Shown: positions 1-7,000 of the stretch, one piece after another
Position numbering within the stretch: position 1 is the first letter of the stretch
Layout: each line of letters begins with the position of its first letter
Assembly: GCA_045128915.1 (NCBI GenBank)
Contig: JBGVIT010000013.1
Location: 31,206-95,205, forward strand
DNA from: RGIG9115 sp045128915
GTDB taxonomy: Bacteria; Bacillota; Clostridia; UBA1381
Direction of reading: 5' to 3'
DNA: 64,000 nucleotides
Program-made: the position numbers and the translations under genes
The notes under the pieces: model-generated
Told to the model about the DNA's origin: nothing
What the model saw: the letters and a program-made list of their open reading frames with translations, nothing else
Database searches by the model: none

Positions 1-1115
1 TATTCTATTCTGATCATCTGTATGTATTCATCAATAGCCTCGTCTTTTATAATAGCAACCGTACAGCCGCCAAATCCAGCACCAGTCATTCTTATTCCGA
101 GAACTCCATTGATTTTTCTTCCATGCTTTACTACAAAATCCAATTCAGGACAAGTAACTTCATAGTCGTATTGCAAAGAATCGTGAGATGCATTCATAAA
201 TTCTCCGAATTTATGAAGTTCATTATTTTTCAAAGCTTCAGCGCTCTTTTTTACCCTGTCGCACTCATAAACAACATGCTTTATTCTTTTTTGAACAGTT
301 GAATCTGTTATTAAAGCTTTATGCAATTCAAACTCCTCGGGAATAACATCAGCCAATTGTTCTATGTTTGGCATAGCAGTTTTTAAAGCTGACAATCCTT
401 TTTCACATTCTTCACGTCTTTCGTTATACTTAGAACTGCCGAGAGAATGTTTTACATTTGTATTTGTAAGAACTATCTTATATCCATCAAGCTTTAAAGG
501 TATATGTTCATATTCCAAAGTAGCACAATTCAAGTATATAGCATGGTCTGCCTTTCCCATTGCGGATGCGAACTGATCCATAATTCCGCATTTTACATCA
601 ATAAAATTGTGTTCAGCTTTTTGAGACAACAGTGCCATTTCTATCATATCAATTTCTTTTGTAATTCCCGCTTTTTCGTTTGCAAAGGTAGCAAACATAA
701 GTGCAGTTGATACTTCAATTGCTGCAGATGATGAAAGACCTCCGCCATGTGGAACTGTATCATCATATAACAAATCACAACCGCAAATATCATATCCCTC
801 TTTCATAAGCTCCAAAGCAACACCTATCTGATAATCTCCCCATTTAAGCTTGCCCTTAAGCTTTGCCATTTCAGGGATGGTTGTTTCAACCAAAATATCA
901 AGATCAGTTGCTTTTAATCTTATAACATTATCATTTCGTTTCCTTGCAACGATTGTCGTTTTCATTGTAAGAGCTGCAGGCATAACACAGCCACCGCAAT
1001 AGTCGATATGTTCGCCTATAAGATTAACTCTTCCCGGAGATTGAAACACTCTAAGTTCAGTTTCATCTCCGCCATACAATTCAATAAATTTTTTCTTCAT
1101 TTCTAGAATTATCAC
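1..1115 (-). CDS. galK: galactokinase, C-terminal end cut by the window edge
   Basis: Phosphorylates galactose at C1 with ATP in the Leloir pathway (cytoplasm). The reading frame has the galactokinase signature SPGRVNLIGEHIDYCGG about 25 residues from the start, the GHMP ATP-binding motif GGGLSSSAA near residue 125, and the third GHMP motif GVLGIRMTGAGFGGCTV close to the left edge. About 370 residues are visible, so perhaps 10-25 are missing beyond the edge. A GTG start at 1115 lies 10 bases after GAGGG; an in-frame ATG at 1100 without a clear ribosome site is the alternative. No galT or galE is visible. Family assignment is secure; the start is not. Confidence 0.93.
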   Translation of the reverse strand, partial: MIILEMKKKFIELYGGDETELRVFQSPGRVNLIGEHIDYCGGCVMPAALTMKTTIVARKRNDNVIRLKATDLDILVETTIPEMAKLKGKLKWGDYQIGVALELMKEGYDICGCDLLYDDTVPHGGGLSSSAAIEVSTALMFATFANEKAGITKEIDMIEMALLSQKAEHNFIDVKCGIMDQFASAMGKADHAIYLNCATLEYEHIPLKLDGYKIVLTNTNVKHSLGSSKYNERREECEKGLSALKTAMPNIEQLADVIPEEFELHKALITDSTVQKRIKHVVYECDRVKKSAEALKNNELHKFGEFMNASHDSLQYDYEVTCPELDFVVKHGRKINGVLGIRMTGAGFGGCTVAIIKDEAIDEYIQMIRIE

Positions 1116-1624
1116 TAAAACCACACCCTCATTCAAACCAATTCATATACTATTACTATTAATATTTGAAACTTTTCAACATCATGTATATAAATAAATT
1201 ATATGTCGAACAATAACGCCAGCTTTAATTTCCATGAGTTAAGCCCCTTCTTTTCTCATTAGTTAACTTAAATCTTTTTATCAATGTAACGTAGCATTCC
1301 TGTATAATATTTTTCTGCGGAATATTATACAGGTACGAAATTTCAAGCTATGCACATTATATAAAAATGCACATACACACCAGCGTCAAACATTGAATTC
1401 GGTGAGATTGTTCATCAAAGCTTTTATCTAATGGCGTATGTGCACTCTTGTCATAATAAGCTATTAAAAACCAACTTCAAAATGTACTGTAAACATTAGC
1501 CGTAATACACTTATAGAATCCATCTAAACATATGAAAACATAACAATATATTATAGAGTCATGCTAAATCTCTTTTACATGCTCAAAAATTAAAATTCAT
1601 TACACCATTATATACTACTCTATG
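1116..1624. other. intergenic stretch without recognisable gene
   Basis: No convincing reading frame on either strand. It holds one strong hairpin (1299-1333, listed separately) and AT-rich sequence. The following kilobases contain gene debris, so this is probably decayed sequence rather than an extended regulatory region. Confidence 0.5.
1299..1333. repeat. perfect 13-bp inverted repeat (hairpin)
   Basis: CCTGTATAATATT at 1299-1311 is followed by a 9-base spacer and its exact reverse complement at 1321-1333. No T-tract follows directly on either strand, so it is not a standard intrinsic terminator. It could be a protein-binding palindrome or the scar of a small inverted-repeat element. Confidence 0.6.
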
Positions 1625-1864
1625 TCATCTATGTATTAATACTACAGTTTCATATTCTTTTACATCTATAAACCATTCTTTGTCACATTTTACACCACAT
1701 CGGCTACAATATTCGTCCCAGGTATCAGCAAACGGCATGGTCTTCATCTCATCATGCATAACTTGAAGTTCTGTAAGTTCATTATTATTCTGCAACTTTG
1801 TGAAAAGTTCATTAGGTCTTGTATTTTTTTCACCATAAAATCTATGAAACTCGTCTATGTTCAA
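1625..1864 (-). pseudogene. C-terminal remnant of an L-rhamnose isomerase-like gene
   Basis: The 79 codons resemble only the last part of the RhaA family: MHDEMKTMPFADTWDEYCSR aligns with the C-terminal stretch of the intact 427-residue rhamnose isomerase at 36608-37891 (ALMDEFKGLPSNSVWEYYC), including the final K-x-YE segment. The upstream 85% of the gene, with all metal-binding residues, is absent and the adjacent sequence belongs to a different gene remnant on the other strand. It is therefore taken as a fossil. The family call rests on reading similarity by eye. Confidence 0.6.
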
Positions 1865-2006
1865 ACCAACGGTAAAAAGTATTTTTTTGTTTGATTCAAA
1901 GCTGGCATCTATGCTAAAATTTCTTTTATTTCATCCTTATCTTTGTATTTTGCAGCTTTGTAATGTTGCATTCACTACAGTGAAAACAATAAAATGGCAG
2001 AGACGA

Positions 2007-2243
2007 ATAAGATATTTTATAGAGTATTTTGATGGCTTTATGGATATGATTACAAAATACAATGTACCGCTTGAAGTCTTTACATTTCATAGCTATGCTG
2101 GAGTGAAAAGTAATATATTAAGGCAAAAGTATCTTGATTCAAGACTTGAAGAGTACGGGCTTTCGCATTTAGAAACTCGTCTTAACGAGTGGAATCCAAA
2201 TCCTTTTGTTGAAATGAGAGGAAAATCAAACAATTTATCTTGA
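2007..2243 (+). pseudogene. fragment of a GH39-like glycoside hydrolase
   Basis: About 79 codons read like the nucleophile half of a GH39-type (beta/alpha)8 hydrolase: a VPLEVFTFHSYAG segment followed by ETRLNEWNP, where LNEW would carry the nucleophile glutamate. The intact GH39-like protein at 48127-49605 has the equivalent LDFISLHNYAG and LIIDEWG segments. No start codon with a ribosome site, no N-terminal half with the NEP acid/base, and an immediate stop after MRGKSNN mark it as a remnant. The reading frame stays open upstream to 1857, but that part is not protein-like. Confidence 0.55.
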
Positions 2244-2343
2244 GGCATAAATAATATTATATAATCAAGTCGGTTTGCAAGATAGTTATCTTGTGACACA
2301 TTATCACTCCTATATTTTTTGTTTTTTTCATAAAACGTTCTCA

Positions 2344-2901
2344 TTACAAACAAGCTTTCCAACCGTCACCATTGATCGATACATCTGATATTATATCACC
2401 ATCATATTCCGCAAGAACATCTTCATCATTCCATCGTCCACCAACCAGTTCATAATCAGCTTTTTCTATCGGAAACTCATCATACGTTATAAGTATGTTG
2501 GTGTACATATATATTGCCCCATATTTTTCATATCTATATTTGAAAGTCTGCTGTCCTTTGTAATGATAATAAATGTACTTCGATATATCTTCATGCTTTA
2601 AAAAAGCAATCTTATAATGTGTTTGTTTGTTCTTTTCTTTACGCATCCAATATTCCTCAGTAACCGGATACGAATAGTGGAAAATATCCGTCATTCGCAC
2701 CCATTTTTCGCCAGACGGAAAAGTCTTTAACGAAATCGAAATCTTTGTATACAGAACATCTTCGGCTGTTTCCTTTCCATATGTCTCAAAATACACAAAA
2801 ACCATATCATCGTAAAAAGCATATGAAATATAATTATTGTTATCGGCTATATTAATATTATTGTCTTCGCAATAGCCCATATACATATAGCGTTTTATCA
2901 T
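2344..2901 (-). CDS. conserved-looking protein of unknown function
   Basis: A 185-residue soluble protein that I do not recognise. It has no signal peptide, membrane segment or cysteine cluster. It is rich in Tyr and Phe and acidic towards the C terminus (WNDEDVLAEYDGD). The start is well supported: AGAGAGG sits 9 bases before the ATG at 2901. The gene is isolated between decayed sugar-enzyme fragments, so context says little; intactness of the frame and of the ribosome site argue that it is still expressed. No function is proposed. Confidence 0.6.
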   Translation of the reverse strand: MIKRYMYMGYCEDNNINIADNNNYISYAFYDDMVFVYFETYGKETAEDVLYTKISISLKTFPSGEKWVRMTDIFHYSYPVTEEYWMRKEKNKQTHYKIAFLKHEDISKYIYYHYKGQQTFKYRYEKYGAIYMYTNILITYDEFPIEKADYELVGGRWNDEDVLAEYDGDIISDVSINGDGWKACL

Positions 2902-3092
2902 TTTATATAACCTCTCTTTTTAAAATTTACTTATTATTAAATAAATCAATTGTATTTGTTTATGATCTCAACTTATCCCGTAAACAAAGCATAAAGCGAT
3001 GATATTCAACATCTGTAAAATGACGTCCACAATATATCAGAATTAAAGTGGTCAAAATACTTTTGATACTTATCCTTTCTCTTTAGAGTAAC

Positions 3093-3117
3093 GGCGAGAT
3101 AGTAAAACTATCTCGCC
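3093..3117 (+). terminator. 11-bp hairpin followed by T-tract
   Basis: GGCGAGATAGT, a 3-base AAA loop and the exact complement ACTATCTCGCC, followed by ATTTTTAAG. This is a canonical intrinsic terminator shape for the plus strand. No plus-strand gene is visible upstream, so it may end a short RNA or belong to a decayed unit. Confidence 0.6.
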
Positions 3118-3122
3118 ATTTT

Positions 3123-3196
3123 TAAGTCCCATATTACAGGATGGGATAACCGCACTTTTAAGTCCTATTTTAACGGTATAGGATATCCGCTTAGAT
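3123..3196 (+). repeat. two tandem imperfect hairpin units of about 35 bases
   Basis: Unit one reads TTTTTAAGTCCCAT, a loop, then ATGGGATAACCGC; unit two reads CTTTTAAGTCCTAT, a loop, then ATAGGATATCCGC. In both units the TCCYAT and ATRGGA arms pair, and the arm bases change together (CC with GG, CT with AG), so pairing is preserved. That is the mark of a structured RNA or a repeated protein-binding unit. Function unknown. Confidence 0.45.
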
Positions 3197-3331
3197 GGGG
3201 GTAAAAAATATATCACTTTAATGCGAACTACTGTTCGCACAATTATTATATGACTTTCCCACTAAAAAATCAATGTAAAAAATCAATAAATTTCATTAAA
3301 TGTTTTAGTTCAATTTTTGTAGTGTTTTTTT

Positions 3332-3508
3332 TCAATTTAGCTTTATGTTTAATCTAACTATGTCACCACAACGGTCGATAGAGACCATAAATTCAAGGCC
3401 TTTATTATTCCTAATATTTAGTATCCGCATTCCATCACCTTTGCCGCCAACAAGTCTCATCTCTTTTACTCCGTATAGTTGAAGGTGATGGCCTATATAT
3501 TTATTCAC
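3332..3508 (-). pseudogene. N-terminal fragment of a DUF4432-type aldose-epimerase-like gene
   Basis: Some 58 codons match, by eye, the beginning of DUF4432 proteins: KYIGHHLQLYGVKEMRLVGG, then a KGDGM segment, then GLEFMVSIDRCGDI. The frame ends after about 58 codons with TGA, while the family is around 300-350 residues. No ribosome site precedes the possible GTG start. It is a 3'-truncated remnant, consistent with the other sugar-gene fossils nearby. Confidence 0.6.
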
Positions 3509-3527
3509 TTCACAATTTCATCACTAA

Positions 3528-4064
3528 TTATTCATCAATTTTTGTTTCTCTAACAATCCTTACATCCGTAAATACATCTGTTTCATCTGTACTACGTGTT
3601 GAAAATTCAGAAATTATAGCACCATCTTCTCCTGCCTGAAACCAATGCAATGTTTCAGGCATAATTGTATACTGTTCTCCGGGATTCAGAACAACTTCGT
3701 GAAAAACGCTTATATCTGTTTCAGGTATTTTTGCCTGTATACTCTCTTTTTCGCCTTCGCCTGAAACATAGAGATATACCTTACCGAATCTGCATCTGAA
3801 GGTTTCTTCTTTACCATCCATACCATTAGTTGGAACATGTTTATGTTCGGGGCAAGTCTGTCCGGAAGTCATAACCATTTCTTTTGCACATACTTTTTCT
3901 GTATTTATATATGTCAAAAGTTGAAGTCCGACCTTTTCAACATTATCCAAGCCAAAATCAGCCACCTCTATATTTTTCTTTTCACTATCTGTTAAAACGA
4001 TACCGGCCTTTTCATAAAATCTTAAAGCCGTTTCCACTCTAAGTTCAAAATCTTTTCTTTTCAA
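3528..4064 (-). CDS. D-lyxose isomerase-like cupin protein
   Basis: Related to D-lyxose ketol-isomerases, which interconvert lyxose/xylulose and often mannose/fructose. The cupin metal site is visible: CPEHKHVP (His74, His76), GKEETF (Glu87) and the distal TLHWFQAG (His140), followed by the family-typical C-terminal EFSTRSTDETDVF. Start: a TTG at 4064 lies 8 bases after GGGAGG; the longer GTG reading would overlap that ribosome site. About 178 residues. It is the last gene of GRE cluster 1, 36 bases after the activase gene, and suggests that a pentose or mannose-type aldose leaves the pathway. Sugar specificity is inferred only. Confidence 0.85.
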   Translation of the reverse strand: MKRKDFELRVETALRFYEKAGIVLTDSEKKNIEVADFGLDNVEKVGLQLLTYINTEKVCAKEMVMTSGQTCPEHKHVPTNGMDGKEETFRCRFGKVYLYVSGEGEKESIQAKIPETDISVFHEVVLNPGEQYTIMPETLHWFQAGEDGAIISEFSTRSTDETDVFTDVRIVRETKIDE

Positions 4065-4100
4065 AAAGAACACCTCCCTTTTCTTAATTCAGGATTAAAC

Positions 4101-4877
4101 TCAATTTATTTTTGCATATGTTTTGAGAATTTCAAAAGTATTTGCCGGCTTACCAAAGTCTTGTCTTTGATTTCCCAATGCAACATTTTTAGACTCTCCC
4201 AAGGGATTATACTCGAGCAACTCATAATCCCTTATATTCTTAAAATCCTTTACAAAATCCCTTATTTTGCTTATGTTTTCCACACTATCAGTAATATTTG
4301 GTATAAGCGGAGTGCGAACCACAAAGGGAACATTAAGGTTATCTAATTTTTTAAAGTTTTCCTTTATGATAACATTTGAGACACCGGTATATTGCCTGTG
4401 TTTTTCATCATCCCATATCTTAAGGTCTGCCATTACAAAATCCAATTGCTTCAATATTTCCTCATTGTAAATGTAAAGACTTGTTTCAATCGCAGTATGT
4501 ATACCCTCAGACTTACAAAGCTTTATAAGTTCACAAAGCATTTCGGGATGAGCCAATGCTTCACCACCGGAAAATGTTACACCGCCGTCTTTTCCAAAAT
4601 ACGGTTTATCCAGCATTATCTGTTTAAAGATTTCATCCGGTGTCATTTCCTTTCCGCATACAACCTTTGCGCCGGAAAAGCATCCTTCATCACACATACC
4701 ACAACCAATACATTTTTCCGGATAACTTAATATTTCCGCATCGAAGCTGATACATTCAGGGTTATGACACCAGACACAATTAAGCGGACAGCCCTTAAAA
4801 AATACAGTTGTTCTTATTCCCAGTCCGTCGTGTACGGAACATCTTTGGATATCTGTAATTAATGATGGTTTGCTCAT
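4101..4877 (-). CDS. glycyl-radical enzyme activating protein (radical SAM)
   Basis: Installs the glycyl radical on the partner GRE (7001-9226) using S-adenosylmethionine. The radical-SAM cluster motif is GCPLNCVWCHN (Cys30, Cys34, Cys37), preceded by a PFL-activase-like DGLGIRTTVFFK in which the usual proline of DGPG is leucine. An inserted ferredoxin-like motif CIGCGMCDEGC (Cys56, 59, 62, 66) should bind one extra 4Fe-4S cluster. GGVTFSGGE is the SAM-binding glycine motif. At 258 residues it is shorter than activases carrying two extra clusters. It lies 14 bases after the TIM-barrel gene in the cluster-1 operon. Paralogue at 19675-20445. Confidence 0.95.
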   Translation of the reverse strand: MSKPSLITDIQRCSVHDGLGIRTTVFFKGCPLNCVWCHNPECISFDAEILSYPEKCIGCGMCDEGCFSGAKVVCGKEMTPDEIFKQIMLDKPYFGKDGGVTFSGGEALAHPEMLCELIKLCKSEGIHTAIETSLYIYNEEILKQLDFVMADLKIWDDEKHRQYTGVSNVIIKENFKKLDNLNVPFVVRTPLIPNITDSVENISKIRDFVKDFKNIRDYELLEYNPLGESKNVALGNQRQDFGKPANTFEILKTYAKIN

Positions 4878-4891
4878 TTATTCATCCCCAT

Positions 4892-5692
4892 TTAATTCAA
4901 CTCATCTAAAAAGCCAAATGTGTCACTATCGTATTTTGTGGCTCTGTATTCAAGACCGATATATCCGTCATAATCCATCCTCAAAATTTCATTCAAAATT
5001 GAAACATAGTCAACATTACCGGTACCGGGTTCGTGGCGTCCTGGAGCATCTGCTACATGAAAGTGCCCTATTCTTTTTATATTTCTCCTGATTTCTTCAA
5101 TATCGAAATCGCCCATCATATTTTGATGATAAATATCATAAAGTATTTTTATATTAGGACAATCAACACGCTCAACAATTTCTAAAACAGGAGTTACATA
5201 AGGCATAGAATAACCTACTCTGTCAAATGAGTTAAGAGGCTCTACAATAAGCGTTACATCATTTTCTTCAACAATAGGAGCCGCAGCCTTTAAGCATTTA
5301 TAGACATTTTCCTTTTGTTCCTCTAAAGTAAAAGCCTTAGTTTCGTCGCCAATCAACACGATCATTGCTTTAGCACCCAATTTTTTATACACGGGTATAC
5401 TTTCCTTAAGCGCTGAGATAAATTCCTCAACCCTACCTGTATTAAGAATGCCGCGTAAAAGATCATTAGACAGCTTTTCATCGGAAGAGTCCATATTAAA
5501 TATAGAAATCTTCATATCAAGCTCGTTTAGCTTTCTTAAAACCATATCTATATCTTTAATTGTCCATCTCCAGAATTCTATGGTGTTTATTCCGCTTCTT
5601 TTCACAGCCTCAAATCGGTCAAAAAAGTCATGAGAGGCAAACATCATGTCGATACAAACACTTATTTTATTTGTCAAATTTTGATTTTTCAT
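4892..5692 (-). CDS. hydroxypyruvate-isomerase-like sugar isomerase/epimerase (TIM barrel)
   Basis: Belongs to the xylose-isomerase-like TIM-barrel family (AP endonuclease 2 fold). Family landmarks: NTIEFWRW near the N terminus, LIVEPLNSFDR (metal-binding Glu), ILYDIYHQNMM (Asp/His), HFHVADAPGRHEPG and GLEYRA with the last metal Glu, an arrangement typical of Hyi-type enzymes. The start is ATG 5692 with AAGGA five bases upstream; this overlaps the preceding Gfo/Idh/MocA gene by 26 bases, indicating translational coupling. Likely isomerises or epimerises a keto-sugar made by the neighbouring dehydrogenases. Substrate not deducible. Confidence 0.88.
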   Translation of the reverse strand: MKNQNLTNKISVCIDMMFASHDFFDRFEAVKRSGINTIEFWRWTIKDIDMVLRKLNELDMKISIFNMDSSDEKLSNDLLRGILNTGRVEEFISALKESIPVYKKLGAKAMIVLIGDETKAFTLEEQKENVYKCLKAAAPIVEENDVTLIVEPLNSFDRVGYSMPYVTPVLEIVERVDCPNIKILYDIYHQNMMGDFDIEEIRRNIKRIGHFHVADAPGRHEPGTGNVDYVSILNEILRMDYDGYIGLEYRATKYDSDTFGFLDELN

Positions 5693-6983
5693 AATAATCC
5701 TTTGGCTCCATATCAATCATTTCCCAATCTTCGGGTGCTGCTCCGAAATCAGGTATATCAAGCAAAACCCCGCCTTGCATAGCAGATTTGTGTGCAACAA
5801 GTCCTGGTACCATCCATCGTGCCGACTCCCAAACATTACACGGAGGAAGCTTGCCGCTTACAACAGCTCTGCAGAAGTCATCAACAAGGAATGGATGTGA
5901 TCCATTATGGTTATTCGACACTTCACCTCTGAAATCAACAGGCAACCTTGACTGGTCATGTATTGGCGAATGACCCACAATAGCATCCATACCAATCGGG
6001 CTTCTATCAGGGATCCATTTTCTACCCCTGAATCCTTCTTCAATTTTACCATCACGTAAAGCCAGATATTTTTTAGGCATAAGCAAATCAGAAACACGCT
6101 CAAGGTGTATCTCTCCTTTTTTTCCTTCTCTGTCAGGCAGGTCAACAGTCTGGAAATAATGAACATCAGAGATATTCTCGTACGCACCCTGTTCACCGTA
6201 AAAAGATGTAATAAATGTACTCGGCTTATTTATACCGCATCTACGAAATTCGTTGATACGGACAACTCCGCCGCCTGACATCTGAAATACTGCTGTTTCG
6301 TTTGAATATGGATTATCCCAGTAGTTTTTACCCTCGCCATAAATATCATCGGGATATGAATCTCTAAACCCTACACAGGACACTTTTGTTGCATATTGAT
6401 TAATAGCAGAGAACACCATTGAAATTGAATGTGAGGGATAGAACATAGGCGGAATACCCGCAACCTTTCTCCATTCTGCACCGTTAGTTTTGTTAAATGC
6501 ACAATACATTTCGCGAATATCATGATAGTATTGAGCTTCAGCATATACAAATGGACCAAAAGCTCCCTCTTTATACTTATCACGACAATAAATTGCACAG
6601 GGATAATAGTAACAGGTTTCACCCATCATATATATAAGTCGCTTTTCTTCTACAAGCTTTACAATTTGTTCAATTTCCTCAATTGTACATCCCACAGGAA
6701 CTGCAGAATAAACGTGTTTACCTGCCTCCAATGCCTTTATAACCATAGGTCCATGAAGATGACGTTGTGTAAAAATACCAACACTATCAAGCTCCGGCAT
6801 CTTTTCAAGCATTTCATCATAAGATGCAAAAGTACGCACACCACATTCTTTTTCAGCTTCTTCACGATACTTTTCTGAAAGATCCGCAACAACTACCTCA
6901 TCAACATCAGGATGAAGACAAAAAAGTCTCACAAAATCTCGTGAAAAATCACCATAACCTACAATACCTATTTTAAATCCCAT
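5667..6983 (-). CDS. Gfo/Idh/MocA oxidoreductase with atypical active-site motif
   Basis: NAD(P)-dependent sugar oxidoreductase fold: N-terminal Rossmann motif IGIVGYGDFSRDF followed by the large C-terminal domain. At 438 residues it is longer than the usual 340-390. The normally conserved EKP motif, whose lysine supports catalysis, is replaced: GKHVYSAVPVG at about residues 88-98. The rest, including the GETCYYYPCAI segment in place of the N-x-R-F region, also differs from the other seven homologues here. It is placed between the GRE and the TIM-barrel gene in the cluster-1 operon. It may use another catalytic residue or be a subfamily with different chemistry. Confidence 0.88.
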   Translation of the reverse strand: MGFKIGIVGYGDFSRDFVRLFCLHPDVDEVVVADLSEKYREEAEKECGVRTFASYDEMLEKMPELDSVGIFTQRHLHGPMVIKALEAGKHVYSAVPVGCTIEEIEQIVKLVEEKRLIYMMGETCYYYPCAIYCRDKYKEGAFGPFVYAEAQYYHDIREMYCAFNKTNGAEWRKVAGIPPMFYPSHSISMVFSAINQYATKVSCVGFRDSYPDDIYGEGKNYWDNPYSNETAVFQMSGGGVVRINEFRRCGINKPSTFITSFYGEQGAYENISDVHYFQTVDLPDREGKKGEIHLERVSDLLMPKKYLALRDGKIEEGFRGRKWIPDRSPIGMDAIVGHSPIHDQSRLPVDFRGEVSNNHNGSHPFLVDDFCRAVVSGKLPPCNVWESARWMVPGLVAHKSAMQGGVLLDIPDFGAAPEDWEMIDMEPKDYYEKSKFDK

Positions 6984-7000
6984 TTTAAATCCTCCTTTGA

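Larger units (their letters stand above)
2902..3331. other. intergenic stretch with stacked hairpins
   Basis: No open reading frame of note. The interval holds a terminator-like hairpin (3093-3117), two tandem imperfect copies of a hairpin unit (3123-3196) and a small 6-bp hairpin GCGAAC/GTTCGC (3222-3237). The sequence between 3040 and 3260 looks structured rather than random. Confidence 0.5.

Noticed and set aside
1857..2006. N-terminal half of the plus-strand frame at 1857-2243 as part of a real gene
   Set aside because: It is Phe/Leu/Cys-rich low-quality sequence that overlaps the rhamnose isomerase remnant start on the other strand; only the part from 2007 resembles a protein family.
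3123..3196. A short CRISPR array
   Set aside because: Only two units are present, they are imperfect, directly adjacent and internally palindromic without unique spacers, and no cas gene is visible.
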